64,000 bases of DNA from Peribacillus muralis (GTDB lineage: Bacteria; Bacillota; Bacilli; Bacillales; DSM-1321). Below the pieces are notes generated by a model. It made no database searches and had not been told where the DNA came from. It saw nothing but the letters and a program-made list of their open reading frames with translations. The stretch covers positions 4,827,051 to 4,891,050 of the forward strand of contig NZ_CP017080.1 in NCBI RefSeq assembly GCF_001645685.2. The letters are read 5' to 3'. This document shows, in pieces, positions 1-8,489 of the stretch (positions are counted from its first letter, which is position 1; each line of letters opens with the position of its first letter). The translations under genes and the position numbers were made by a program.

Positions 1-279
1 GAAGAAATCGTCGACACTGAGTCTAGGCTCTATGATCGTATCTTCCGGTCCCCAAACGATGACGCTCGGGCCCGGCCCCAAAAGAAACTCGCCTTGCGGA
101 CGTCCTCCGGGCATGCCTCCATTGATGAAGCTCCGGTAATCCTTTTTCAGCGAATCATTGACATCCCTATAGATTTGATCTTCGGTATAAAAATAAATCG
201 TTCTGCTTAATATGGCTAGCAAGACAATAAAGACGATGGAATTCAATAACGTTAGTTGAAGCCGTGTTTTTTGGAACAT
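1..279 (-). CDS. Sensor histidine kinase, N-terminal part only (cut by window edge)
   Basis: Only the first 93 codons are present; the reading frame is still open at base 1. The visible part is the sensor end of a membrane kinase: a short cytoplasmic N-terminus, one hydrophobic segment at about residues 9-26, then an extracytoplasmic stretch containing NGGMPGGRPQGEF. The gene starts 10 bp after the stop of an OmpR-family response regulator on the same strand, and its GGGGAT ribosome-binding site overlaps that stop. It is therefore almost certainly the cognate kinase of that regulator. The HAMP, HisKA and HATPase domains would lie beyond the window and are not seen. The Gly/Met/Pro-rich extracellular stretch resembles tails in the adaptor protein at 2931-3911 and the CotH protein at 34800-36509. 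Confidence 0.75.
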   Translation of the reverse strand, partial: MFQKTRLQLTLLNSIVFIVLLAILSRTIYFYTEDQIYRDVNDSLKKDYRSFINGGMPGGRPQGEFLLGPGPSVIVWGPEDTIIEPRLSVDDFF

Positions 280-289
280 AATGATCCCC

Positions 290-961
290 TTATGGTTGTT
301 TTAGCATATAACCAATTCCCCGAACGGTTTGAATATCTTTATGATAATCGAAAGGTTCCAATTTTTTTCTAAGGTGATGAATGAACACTTCGACAATCGC
401 AATCGTCGTATCTGAATCAAACCCCCAAATGCGGTCGAAAATTTGCTCACGGGTCAGTATTTTCCCTTTGTTTTGGATGAGGTACTCCAATAGTTCGTAC
501 TGCTTCGAGGTCATTTTGATGACCTTCCCATCAACCGAAATATCCTTTTCTTTTTCAAGCAATTCAATTCCACGGTATTTCACATGCTGCGAAAGCGTAA
601 TGATGCCGCTTCTGCGAAGGAGGGCACGAATCCTTGCCTTAAGCTCCGGAGCTTGGAACGGCTTGACTAAATAATCATCGCCGCCCATCTCAAGGCCTCT
701 GACGCGATCCTCAAGGCCATCCTTCGCCGTCAGAAACAAAACGCTTGTATCGATTTTCGCTTCCCTGACCTTCCGGACGATTTCAAAGCCATCCAATCCC
801 GGAAGCATTACATCCAATAAAATGATATCGTAAATGCCTTGCAGGGCCATGAATAGCCCATCCTCCCCATTATTTGCTGTATCGACTTCATATTCATCCG
901 TGAGAATTTGCCGGATCGATTCCAATAATGAAGCATTATCTTCCACCACCAAAATCTTCAT
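290..961 (-). CDS. OmpR/PhoB-family response regulator
   Basis: This 223-residue two-domain regulator has an N-terminal receiver domain (about 1-115) and a C-terminal winged-helix DNA-binding domain (about 130-220). The receiver residues are all visible: acidic pocket E7/D8, phospho-acceptor D50 in LLLDVMLPG, T78 and K100 in LVKPF. The start is supported by a GGGGGG site 8 nt upstream of the ATG. It lies between the ABC permease gene and the sensor kinase gene, all on the minus strand, but a hairpin separates it from the permease, so it may also have its own promoter in that 110-bp gap. It probably controls the adjacent adaptor/ABC operon. A direct-repeat element of the kind used by this family lies just upstream of that operon. 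The family call is firm; the target is inference. Confidence 0.93.
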   Translation of the reverse strand: MKILVVEDNASLLESIRQILTDEYEVDTANNGEDGLFMALQGIYDIILLDVMLPGLDGFEIVRKVREAKIDTSVLFLTAKDGLEDRVRGLEMGGDDYLVKPFQAPELKARIRALLRRSGIITLSQHVKYRGIELLEKEKDISVDGKVIKMTSKQYELLEYLIQNKGKILTREQIFDRIWGFDSDTTIAIVEVFIHHLRKKLEPFDYHKDIQTVRGIGYMLKQP

Positions 962-1021
962 GAAGCGTTCCCCCCCTGACCGTTTCGATTGCTATTTATG
1001 TTGATTTTATCCTTTTTCATA

Positions 1022-1056
1022 TACAAAAGAAAGCAGGCTTATTCCTAGCCGCTTTC
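1022..1056 (-). terminator. Hairpin between permease and response-regulator genes
   Basis: GAAAGC-GGCT pairs with AGCC-GCTTTC around a 7-nt loop, with one mismatch, and a short T-rich tract follows on the minus strand. It could end or attenuate the adaptor/ABC transcript before the two-component genes. Confidence 0.55.
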
Positions 1057-1071
1057 TTATGGTTTGTATGC

Positions 1072-2241
1072 TCATTCATGTCGCAGTGCCTGGATTGGAT
1101 TCAATTTCGATGCCTTGTTGGCAGGGAATACGCCAAAGATTATTCCGATCAATATCGAGAATAAGAAGGCAAACAGTGTCACCGACCAGGAATAAGTAAT
1201 CGTTAATGTTGAAAAAGCTGAAATCGACTTTGCGATTCCCAACCCGAATGCCACCCCCAACAATCCCCCTAAGCAGCTCAAGACGATCGCCTCGATCAAA
1301 AACTGCAGAAGGATCGATTTCCGGTTCGCCCCGATCGCTTTTCTGATCCCGATTTCCTTGGTTCTCTCAGAGACGGAAACCAACATGATATTCATGATGC
1401 CAATTCCGCCTACAAGCAGCGATATACTGGCAATTCCGCCAAGCATGAGTGTGAACGTATCGGACACGGAGCTCATCGTTTCCATCAAATCTTCTTGATT
1501 GGATACGGAGTAATTATCACCTTGACCAGGAAATGAAGTCGTCATCACACCTTGTACTTGGTACATGGCCCGTTCAACGATGTTCTCGTTCTTGGCTTTT
1601 ACATAAACGGTTCCGATTGTTGTGCTGCCTGTCGCGCGTTCGGCAGTCGTGATCGGTGCAATGATTACATCATCGCCGCTCGAGCCCATGGAGGTGCCAA
1701 CTGATTTCAGCACACCGATCACCCGGTAGGAAACACCGCCGATAAGAACGTTCTGGTTCACCGCATTTTGTTTATCAAATAGCGTGCTTGCCGTATCCGA
1801 TCCGAGGATAACGACCTTGGAGCGTAATTCCGTTTCCAAATCCGTCAGGAAACGTCCTTGACTAAGCTCAAGATCCCGAACCGACAAATAGGATGAAGTT
1901 GTACCGGTCATTGAAACCTGTGTTGAATTTTCACCGTTTTTTGCATATACGCGCCCAGTGACCACAGGCGCGGCATCAGTTACCCCGTCAAGCTTCTTAA
2001 ATTGATTGATCGTGTCCTCCGTCAGCTCGACTGAATCCGTATCCGTGACGCTTACCGTCAATAGATTGGTACCCAGGCTATTGATCTCATCTTGAACGGA
2101 CTGTGAAGACCCTTGTCCAATCGAAACAAGGACGATGACGGAGGCAACACCAATAATGATGCCAAGCATGGTCAAAAAAGCTCGGACCTTATTGGTTTTG
2201 ATAGAGCGTATGGCCATCTTCATCGATTCGCTCAAGTTCAA
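1072..2241 (-). CDS. ABC transporter permease, MacB/FtsX type (YknZ-like)
   Basis: This 389-residue permease has one N-terminal membrane helix, a large extracytoplasmic MacB-type core (about 45-270) and three C-terminal helices containing the family motif ERTKEIGIRKAIGA. I place the start at a TTG (2239-2241), read as MNLSESMKMAIRSIK, because GGAGGTG lies 6 nt upstream. A longer upstream ORF has no such site and would overlap the ATPase gene more. With this start the gene still overlaps the end of the ATPase gene by 53 bp. With the ATPase and the membrane-fusion protein it makes a YknXYZ/MacAB-like tripartite system. Such systems export or sense envelope-active peptides rather than move substrate through the membrane helices. 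The substrate here is unknown. Confidence 0.9.
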   Translation of the reverse strand: MNLSESMKMAIRSIKTNKVRAFLTMLGIIIGVASVIVLVSIGQGSSQSVQDEINSLGTNLLTVSVTDTDSVELTEDTINQFKKLDGVTDAAPVVTGRVYAKNGENSTQVSMTGTTSSYLSVRDLELSQGRFLTDLETELRSKVVILGSDTASTLFDKQNAVNQNVLIGGVSYRVIGVLKSVGTSMGSSGDDVIIAPITTAERATGSTTIGTVYVKAKNENIVERAMYQVQGVMTTSFPGQGDNYSVSNQEDLMETMSSVSDTFTLMLGGIASISLLVGGIGIMNIMLVSVSERTKEIGIRKAIGANRKSILLQFLIEAIVLSCLGGLLGVAFGLGIAKSISAFSTLTITYSWSVTLFAFLFSILIGIIFGVFPANKASKLNPIQALRHE

Positions 2242-2929
2242 TCCAATCACCTCCGTTCTCAAAAAGCTGTCCATCCTGAATCCGAACGACACGAGTCGCT
2301 TCTTTCGCCACTTCCAGGTCATGGGTGATAAGAATGATGGTTTGTCCCTTTTCGTTTAAATCCTTTAGCATCTGCAGCACCTCTGCACTGGTTCTGCTGT
2401 CAAGCGCCCCCGTCGGCTCATCCGCCAATAAAACGGAAGGGTTGCCCGCTAGTGCCCTTGCAATTGCCACCCTTTGCTGCTGTCCGCCCGAAAGTTGATT
2501 TGGTAAATGGTTCATCCGGTCACCAAGGCCTACCCGATCCAGGCACGCAACGGCGACCTCTTTTCTTTCCTTCACGCTCACCCCTCTATAGACTAGGGGA
2601 AGCTCGACATTTTCCAGCGCGGTCAATTTCGCCAGCAGATTGAAATTTTGAAAGATGAATCCTATTTTAATGTTACGAATCGCAGCTAATTCATTATCCT
2701 TCATTTTTTCCACTTCTTTTTCATCAAGAAGATATTCGCCTGTGTCTGGCTTATCAAGGCAGCCAATCATATTCATGAACGTCGATTTCCCTGATCCGGA
2801 TGGTCCGATGATGGAAATGAAGTCTCCCTTATCGATGGTAAGGCACACATCCTGAAGTGCCGTAACGGTTTCTCCGCCTAGTTCATATGATTTGGACATG
2901 TTTTTGATTCTGATGATGGGTTTCGCCAT
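2189..2929 (-). CDS. ABC transporter ATP-binding protein, MacB/LolD type (YknY-like)
   Basis: This 246-residue ATPase has Walker A GPSGSGKST, the signature LSGGQQQ, Walker B VLLADEPTGALD and a switch histidine in ITHD. It is the nucleotide-binding subunit for the permease encoded directly downstream. The start is taken at MAKPIIRIKN because GGGGAGG lies 8 nt upstream; the longer ORF begins inside the preceding gene. It begins one base after the stop of the adaptor gene, so the two are translationally close. Its last residues (about 17) extend past the permease start in another frame, which is slightly longer than usual for this family. Confidence 0.93.
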   Translation of the reverse strand: MAKPIIRIKNMSKSYELGGETVTALQDVCLTIDKGDFISIIGPSGSGKSTFMNMIGCLDKPDTGEYLLDEKEVEKMKDNELAAIRNIKIGFIFQNFNLLAKLTALENVELPLVYRGVSVKERKEVAVACLDRVGLGDRMNHLPNQLSGGQQQRVAIARALAGNPSVLLADEPTGALDSRTSAEVLQMLKDLNEKGQTIILITHDLEVAKEATRVVRIQDGQLFENGGDWIELERIDEDGHTLYQNQ

Positions 2930-2930
2930 A

Positions 2931-3911
2931 TCACTGACCTCCCCCGCCGCTCGGCATTCCGCCACTGCTTGGCATCCCGCCTCCGCCCGGCATTTTCATT
3001 TCTCCGCCATTTGGCATTCCGCCGCCGCCTTGGCCGCCCCTCATTCCATTGAAGCCGCTCCCTGTCCCGCTTTCATTGGAGATGGTTATCGGTAAGGAAA
3101 CCTCCTGGCCCTCTTCCAGTCCAGAAGTTATTTCAATATATCTATCATTATTGATACCAGTCTCGACCAAGGTCTTTGAACTGGAATCCTCTTCCGTTGC
3201 ACCAGCCTGCTGTACATTGACATACTTTTTGTCACCATCCATTTGAACCGCTTCGATTGGAACGTATAACGCATCTTTTGCATCATTCGTCAAAATACTC
3301 ACTTCAGTCGACATCCCGATTTTGATATTGCGGGGTTTATCGATTTGAATCGTGACATCGAATGAAGAGACGCCATTTTCATACGTGCCTTCCTTTGCTA
3401 CAGTGGTCACCTTCCCCGTAAACGTTTCATCTTCGAAGGCGCTCGCTTTTATATCGACCGTTTGTCCTTTTTTCACGCTTGGGATATCCAATTCATCAAC
3501 ACTGACCGTTGTTTTCAACTTTTTATAATCCGTAACATGTGCCACCACATCGCTGCCTGATATTCGGTCGCCCGCCTCAACATCCAACGTGGTTACCGTA
3601 CCATCGAACGGGGCGGTTATCGGGTCACTTCCATCCGTGAAAGTAATGAGTTCGTCACCCTTTTCAACCAATTCATTTTTTTCTACAAGCACCTCATCCA
3701 CCTCGGCCGTAGCAGAAGAAGTTATGTCCTCACTATTGATTGCAGCGACAGAACCCGAACCACTTATCTGGACTTCAAGATCTCCCTTTTCAACCTTAGC
3801 CGTCACTGACTTTGCCACAGCCGGCTCGGCTTTTTCCTTCATGAAGAACCAAACCGAACCCCCAATGGCGAGCACCAATACCGTGCTAAGCATAATCCAT
3901 TTTCTCATCAT
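2931..3911 (-). CDS. HlyD/MacA-family membrane-fusion (adaptor) protein (YknX-like)
   Basis: This 326-residue protein has an N-terminal membrane anchor (about 5-22), a biotinyl-lipoyl-like domain with a short hairpin (about 38-125), beta-barrel and membrane-proximal domains (about 130-265), and a low-complexity tail of about 40 residues. The tail is built from GGQGGGGMPNGG, MPGGGG and SGGMPSGGGG. The family role is to couple the MacB-type permease to the cell exterior. It is the first gene of the operon and has a good GGAG site before paired ATGs. The promoter region carries a 20-bp direct-repeat element (3958-3977) almost identical to one upstream of the VTC/DUF4956/CotH operon. The tail is not needed for the adaptor fold and may bind metal or the cell wall; that is speculation. 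Confidence 0.9.
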   Translation of the reverse strand: MMRKWIMLSTVLVLAIGGSVWFFMKEKAEPAVAKSVTAKVEKGDLEVQISGSGSVAAINSEDITSSATAEVDEVLVEKNELVEKGDELITFTDGSDPITAPFDGTVTTLDVEAGDRISGSDVVAHVTDYKKLKTTVSVDELDIPSVKKGQTVDIKASAFEDETFTGKVTTVAKEGTYENGVSSFDVTIQIDKPRNIKIGMSTEVSILTNDAKDALYVPIEAVQMDGDKKYVNVQQAGATEEDSSSKTLVETGINNDRYIEITSGLEEGQEVSLPITISNESGTGSGFNGMRGGQGGGGMPNGGEMKMPGGGGMPSSGGMPSGGGGQ

Positions 3912-3957
3912 TTTTTCTCCTTTCAGATTTCCTTTGTTGAAAGAAGTATCGCTAAGG

Positions 3958-3977
3958 AAGCTTAATTTTTCCTTAAG
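3958..3977 (-). promoter_or_regulatory. Putative response-regulator direct-repeat operator upstream of adaptor/ABC operon
   Basis: On the minus strand the site reads CTTAAGGAAAAATTAAGCTT: two TTAAG half-sites 11 bp apart, one helical turn, as OmpR-family regulators commonly use. It lies 47 nt upstream of the adaptor start, with a -10-like GATACT downstream. The same arrangement (CTTAAGG, 4 nt, ATTAAG, 1 nt, TT) occurs at 33282-33301. The nearby response regulator is the natural candidate to bind it (inference). Confidence 0.6.
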
Positions 3978-4017
3978 GGTTGTTTTATCATAATTAAATT
4001 GATCTTCAGCCTGAATA

Positions 4018-4761
4018 TTCCGGCCTTACCCGGAGTTTTCCGACCTGCTTCATCGATATTCCAGCCTTACCCGCTGGTTTCCGGCCTGCTTCAACCATAT
4101 TCCGGCCTTACCCGCTGGTTTCCGGCCTGCTTCAACCATATTCCGGCCTTACCCGCTGGTTTCCGGCCTGCTTCAACCATATTCCGGCCTGCTTGAACGA
4201 TATTCCGACCTTACCCGCTGGTTTCCGACCTACTTCAACCATATTCCGGCCTTACCCGAAGTTTTCCGGCCTGCTTCATCGATATTCCGGCCTTATCGGA
4301 TTTTTCCGGCCTGCTTCAACCATATTCCGCCCTTACGCGGAGTTTTCCGACCTGCTTCATCGATATTCCGGCCTTACCCGCTGGTTTCCGGCCTGCTTCA
4401 TCGATATTCCGGCCTTATCGGATTTTTCCGACCTACTTCAACCATATTCCGGCCTTACCCGCTGGTTTCCGGCCTACTTCAACCATATTCCGGCCTTACC
4501 CGCTGGTTTCCGACCTGCTTCATCGATATTCCGGCCTTACCCGCTGGTTTCCGACCTACTTCATCGATATTCCAGCCTTACCCGGAGTTTTCCGGCCTGC
4601 TTCATCGATATTCCGGCCTTAAGCGGATTTTTCCGGCCTACTTCAACGATATTCCGGCCTTACGCGGAGTTTTCCGACCTGCTTCATCGATATTCCGGCC
4701 TTACCCGGAGTTTTCCGGCCTGCTTCATCGATATTCCGGCCTTACCCGGAGTTTTCCGGCT
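4018..4761. repeat. Intergenic tandem array, 41-bp unit (two ~20-nt half-units), about 18.5 copies
   Basis: Unit starts fall at 4018, 4059, 4100, 4141, 4203, 4244, 4285, 4325, 4366, 4407, 4447, 4488, 4529, 4570, 4611, 4652, 4693 and 4734, so the period is 41 bp with an occasional 40. Each unit is two related halves that both begin TTCCGGCCT. One continues TACCCGCTGG or TACCCGGAG; the other continues GCTTCAACCATA or GCTTCATCGATA. At 4182 a single half-unit stands alone, so the half is also a unit of gain or loss. The array fills the space between two divergently transcribed genes. All frames stay open only because of the repeat; no ribosome-binding site or plausible protein was found in it. 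Confidence 0.95.
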
Positions 4762-4874
4762 TTTGCTGTCGAACTAAAAAAGGGTAAATATTGAATTTTT
4801 AATTTACAGTATATTCTAAAAACTATATACTAAAAGTTGGTAATCAAATCTGAATGAATGAAGGGGGAACCACT

Positions 4875-5213
4875 TTGGCATCAAACGATTCTATTGCTAA
4901 ACAAGAGGAAGTAAGCGCTTCCAGTGATTACAGCAAAATTGTCCAAACCCAATCTTTTCAAGAGCTTCTGAGGAAAAAACGCAATTTCATCGTACCGCTC
5001 TCCATCTTTTTCATGGTCTTTTATTTCACCTTACCGATCCTTACTTCTTATTCGAAGGTTCTTAACTCTTATGCATTCGGGGACATCAGCTGGGCATGGG
5101 TCTTTGCTTTTGCCCAATTTATCATGACTTGGACCTTATGCATCCTTTATTCCAAGAAAGCGGCACGTTTTGACCAATTAGTAGAAAAAATCGTTAAAGA
5201 AGCGAAAGGGTAA
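4875..5213 (+). CDS. ywcB: DUF485 family membrane protein (YwcB-like)
   Basis: This 112-residue protein has a polar N-terminal third and two membrane helices (about 42-65 and 78-100), the DUF485 layout. DUF485 proteins are regularly encoded directly upstream of an acetate/solute:sodium symporter, as here, and are thought to be an accessory subunit. The start is placed at TTG 4875 because AAGGGGG lies 7 nt upstream; an in-frame ATG at 4854 lies upstream of that site and lacks one of its own. It ends 13 bp before the symporter gene, so the two form an operon. The upstream region, after the tandem array, is very AT-rich and presumably holds the promoter. Confidence 0.88.
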   Translation: MASNDSIAKQEEVSASSDYSKIVQTQSFQELLRKKRNFIVPLSIFFMVFYFTLPILTSYSKVLNSYAFGDISWAWVFAFAQFIMTWTLCILYSKKAARFDQLVEKIVKEAKG

Positions 5214-5226
5214 GGGTGAAATAATT

Positions 5227-6765
5227 ATGAATATGCTTGCTTTTATACTATTTTTACTCATTGTCGGCCTAACATTGGTAATTACCTATTTTGCTTCGCG
5301 CCGCACCAAAACGACCGCCGACTTTTATACGGCGGACAGCAGCCTGACGGGTTGGCAGAATGGCTGGGCAATTGCGGGTGATTATATGTCTGCCGCCTCC
5401 TTTCTCGGAATCGCCGGGATGGTCGCATTATCCGGGTTTGATGGTTTTTTCTACAGCATCGGGTTCCTTGTCGCATACCTCGTCGTTCTCTATATCGTGG
5501 CCGAACCGCTGCGCAACCTTGGGAAGTATACGATGGCGGACATGATTGCTGCCCGCTTCAATGAAAAAAGGGTACGCGGGGTCGCTGCCCTTAACACCAT
5601 TTCCATCTCCACTTTTTATATGATCGCCCAGCTTGTCGGTGCAGGTGCCCTTATAAAATTATTACTCGGAATTGATTATTTGTACTCCGTCATCATCGTA
5701 GGCATTTTAATGACCGTCTATGTAGTATTCGGGGGGATGACGGCCACCAGCTGGGTCCAGATCGTCAAAGCCGTATTATTGATGGCAGGTACATTCATCA
5801 TTTCCTTAATCGTGCTGGCTAAATTCGACTTTAGCGTGATCGAAATGTTCAAGCAAATGAAAACAGCCACCCCTTTAGGAGCGGATTTCCTCAACCCAGG
5901 GAATAAATTCAAGGATCCTTTGGATACCCTTTCACTTAATTTGGCGCTCGTCCTCGGGACGGCGGGGCTTCCTCACATCCTCATCCGTTTCTTTACGGTC
6001 AAAGACGCCATCACAGCGAGAAAGTCCGTCGTATATGCCACATGGATCATCGGAATCTTTTATATCATGACCATCTTCCTTGGATTTGGAGCGGCCGCTT
6101 TTGTTGGTTATGACAAAATCATCGCAGCGAACGCTGCCGGCAACATGGCCGCCCCGCTGCTTGCCGATGCCATCGGCGGCGACTTCCTGTTCGCCTTCGT
6201 ATCTGCAGTGGCCTTCGCTACCATTTTGGCGGTTGTCGCAGGGCTTGTTCTATCGGCCGCCTCTGCCTTTGCCCATGACTTTTATGGCCATATCATCCGA
6301 AAAGGCCAGGCCACCGATAAAGAACAAGTCGTTGCAGCTCGTTGGGCATCAATCGGTGTATCGATCCTTTCCATCATCCTGGCCTTATTTGCCCAGAACA
6401 TGAATGTCGCTTTCCTTGTGTCCCTTGCCTTTGCAGTCGCTGCCAGTGCCAATCTGCCCATCATCATCTTCACGGTATTCTGGAAACGCTTTAACACAGC
6501 CGGAGCTGTCACGGGGATGATTGTCGGGCTGGCTAGTTCTTTAATTCTCGTTTTCCTTAGCCCAAATGTCTGGTCCCCTATAGAGGGGGCGGCTATTTTC
6601 GTTGGGGAGCCATTATTCCCGCTTGCCAACCCAGGCATCGTCTCGATCCCTGTCGGTTTCCTAGCAGCCATCGCCGGTACATTGCTATCAAGCAAGAAAG
6701 CCGATGCCAAGAAGTATGACGAAATTTTGGTGACGGCCAACACGGGAATGAAAGATCCTCTCTAA
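5227..6765 (+). CDS. ywcA: Solute:sodium symporter, ActP/YwcA-type acetate (monocarboxylate) permease
   Basis: This 512-residue polytopic protein has about 13 membrane helices and the sodium:solute symporter family layout. N-terminal FASRRTKTTADFYTAD, GDYMSAASFLGIAG and the MTATSWVQIVKA segment are typical of the ActP branch, and the pairing with an upstream DUF485 gene supports this. The family imports acetate, and sometimes propionate, pyruvate or lactate, with sodium. Synteny with B. subtilis ywcBA supports the symbol. An AAGGGTG site precedes the ATG, and a strong bidirectional terminator follows the gene. The exact substrate cannot be read from sequence. Confidence 0.9.
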   Translation: MNMLAFILFLLIVGLTLVITYFASRRTKTTADFYTADSSLTGWQNGWAIAGDYMSAASFLGIAGMVALSGFDGFFYSIGFLVAYLVVLYIVAEPLRNLGKYTMADMIAARFNEKRVRGVAALNTISISTFYMIAQLVGAGALIKLLLGIDYLYSVIIVGILMTVYVVFGGMTATSWVQIVKAVLLMAGTFIISLIVLAKFDFSVIEMFKQMKTATPLGADFLNPGNKFKDPLDTLSLNLALVLGTAGLPHILIRFFTVKDAITARKSVVYATWIIGIFYIMTIFLGFGAAAFVGYDKIIAANAAGNMAAPLLADAIGGDFLFAFVSAVAFATILAVVAGLVLSAASAFAHDFYGHIIRKGQATDKEQVVAARWASIGVSILSIILALFAQNMNVAFLVSLAFAVAASANLPIIIFTVFWKRFNTAGAVTGMIVGLASSLILVFLSPNVWSPIEGAAIFVGEPLFPLANPGIVSIPVGFLAAIAGTLLSSKKADAKKYDEILVTANTGMKDPL

Positions 6766-6788
6766 ACGCGAACCTTATTTTTAACTAA

Positions 6789-6841
6789 CAAAAAGAGAAA
6801 GGAGATCATGGCCTCGACGCCTGCTCTCCTTTCTCTTTTTT
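6789..6841. terminator. Bidirectional rho-independent terminator
   Basis: AAAAAGAGAAAGGAG pairs with CTCCTTTCTCTTTTT around an 18-nt loop between the convergent symporter and exporter genes. It has A and T runs on both sides, so it works on both strands. Confidence 0.9.
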
Positions 6842-6843
6842 GC

Positions 6844-7290
6844 CTAACTTCCTGCTCTCATCTTTCTTCTATTGTACTTGATTACCAGTTGATTCATCAC
6901 TTCCGCAAAGATCAATCCCATCGCGATGGCACCCGCCAGCATGAAAACTTTTGCCGCCATTTGAACCGCTACATAAAAGTCATTCACGACAAAATGCTTC
7001 ATGGCATTATAAGACAGGCCCCCCGGTACGAGGGGAATGATTCCCGATACATTGAATACTGTGATCGGCGTTTTAAACCTTTTCGCAAAATATTGGCTGA
7101 TGACCGCTACGACAAAGGCAGAGGCCAATGTAGCTATGATGCTGTCTATCTCATTTTCAACCAAAAAATAATATAAGATCCATCCGATCATCCCTACACA
7201 ACCACACTGGAACAATGAACTTTTCGGTACATTAAAGATGACTCCAAAGGCGGCAGAGGCAATGAAACTTGTTATAAGCTGTGCTAACAT
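6844..7290 (-). CDS. Threonine/serine exporter, small subunit (ThrE_2 / YjjB family)
   Basis: This 148-residue protein has about five membrane helices. It matches the C-terminal half of ThrE-type exporters: GVIFNVPKSSLFQCGCVGMIGW near the start and the IIPLVPGG signature in the middle. ThrE is one protein in corynebacteria but is split into two genes in Bacillus and in E. coli (YjjP/YjjB). The large half is encoded 19 bp upstream on the same strand, and both genes have clear GGGAGG or GGAGAGG sites. The role is inferred from family: proton-driven efflux of threonine, serine or related small organic acids. Confidence 0.87.
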   Translation of the reverse strand: MLAQLITSFIASAAFGVIFNVPKSSLFQCGCVGMIGWILYYFLVENEIDSIIATLASAFVVAVISQYFAKRFKTPITVFNVSGIIPLVPGGLSYNAMKHFVVNDFYVAVQMAAKVFMLAGAIAMGLIFAEVMNQLVIKYNRRKMRAGS

Positions 7291-7309
7291 CCTTTATCCT
7301 CCCTTAAAA

Positions 7310-8065
7310 TCATAAGAAAAAAAACGCAGCCGATATTCCTGCCCCGATGGCTAAAGCGGTCAACCCTGCATCCGCTCCTTTGGAAAGACCTGATACTAAA
7401 TGGCCTGCAATTAAATCCCTGGCTGCATTCGTAATTAAAAGCCCGGGAACAAGTGGCATCACCGCACCAATGATGATCGTGTCCAGATGACTTCCTACTC
7501 CAATGTTAACAAAGAACAGCGCGACAAGTCCTACCACTAAAGAAGCAATGAATTCAGCAAAAAAGCGAACTTCCAATAGTCTATGTAAATAAAGCAGGCA
7601 GGAAAAGCCCATGCCTCCAGCTATACAGGACCAGATGAAGTCATTCCACTGACCCTGGAACATGATTAAAAAACACCCGCTCGCTATGAAGGCAGCGAAA
7701 ATCTGGCCCCAGAGGGGATAACCCATTCCAGCCCCTTCAATTTGCTTTAACCGTGAAAAAGCCTCTTCTGGTGTCATTTCCTTACCCGAAATGCTTCGGG
7801 AAATGCTATTGACCAAAGTAACTTTGTGTAAATCCGTAGACCTCTGGGAGACACGAATCAATTTGGAGGCTGGGTGCATACCATCCAAGGAAAAAATAAT
7901 TCCCGTAGGAGTTGAAAAACTGTGTGAATCCGCGCATCCAAACGCTGCAGCAATCCTGACCATCGTATCTTCCACCCGTGAGGTTTCCGCTCCGTTTTGA
8001 AGCATGATTTTCCCCGCTAGTAAACATACATCTATAATTTCATTGTATTGTAACTTTTCATCCAT
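7310..8065 (-). CDS. Threonine/serine exporter, large subunit (ThrE_1 / YjjP family, DUF1212)
   Basis: This 251-residue protein has a soluble N-terminal domain of about 110 residues starting EIIDVCLLAGKIMLQNGAET, the DUF1212 hallmark, followed by five membrane helices. The helices contain a second VMPLVPGLLITNAARDL motif that parallels the one in the small subunit. It is the first gene of a two-gene operon with the ThrE_2 subunit. A GGAGAGG site 5 nt before the ATG fixes the start. The two proteins are expected to form one exporter. Confidence 0.88.
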   Translation of the reverse strand: MDEKLQYNEIIDVCLLAGKIMLQNGAETSRVEDTMVRIAAAFGCADSHSFSTPTGIIFSLDGMHPASKLIRVSQRSTDLHKVTLVNSISRSISGKEMTPEEAFSRLKQIEGAGMGYPLWGQIFAAFIASGCFLIMFQGQWNDFIWSCIAGGMGFSCLLYLHRLLEVRFFAEFIASLVVGLVALFFVNIGVGSHLDTIIIGAVMPLVPGLLITNAARDLIAGHLVSGLSKGADAGLTALAIGAGISAAFFFL

Positions 8066-8489
8066 TTTATCCTCTCCATCACTTTACATGTGAGTTGTTT
8101 CTCCCATTCTAAGGATCACGAACTTATCAGCTTAAATCCACCTCATAATAGCCCAATTCCCGTGAAAAGGATATAAAAATGTTTCCATTTTTCTTTACAA
8201 TCCAGTATTCCCCTTATTTCTTGTAGAAACCACTATAACGGTTGAAAATGGGACTAGCATTTTAACAGCACATTCACCCTCTATTTTTTTATATTTGTAT
8301 CGGAGGAATAAAGCCTGACCAACCATTTTTAGTTCATTATGGAAATATCAATGATCTTATTTTTCCGTTTTCGCTTTATTGATTTTTTCAAAAGGGTATC
8401 CGGGCTCGGCTTATCTTCTTGTTCATCAACATGTTTCTTGCACATTACCCGGAGCTTATTCTCAGCTCCGATTTCAGAAGGAGGGAAAT
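8066..8489. other. Intergenic region with leader hairpin
   Basis: This stretch lies between the exporter operon (minus) and a 45-codon gene (plus). A hairpin, CGGAGC paired with GCTCCG around a 9-nt loop at about 8449-8470, sits 10 nt before the ribosome-binding site of the small gene. I saw no tRNA, known riboswitch or convincing longer gene. Confidence 0.5.

Noticed and set aside
2239..2322. Longer N-terminus for the ABC permease (27 extra residues)
   Set aside because: It would start inside the ATPase gene without a site, whereas TTG 2241 has GGAGGTG at ideal distance and gives the family N-terminus.
4018..4761. Possible CRISPR array
   Set aside because: Units are contiguous and nearly identical over their full length, with no unique spacers; no cas genes nearby.
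3999..4777. Long plus-strand ORFs with repeats such as FRPYPLVSGLL and PALPAGFRPA
   Set aside because: They exist only because the 41-bp repeat has no stop in any frame; no ribosome-binding site, and the repeat changes frame at the 40-bp units and the lone half-unit.
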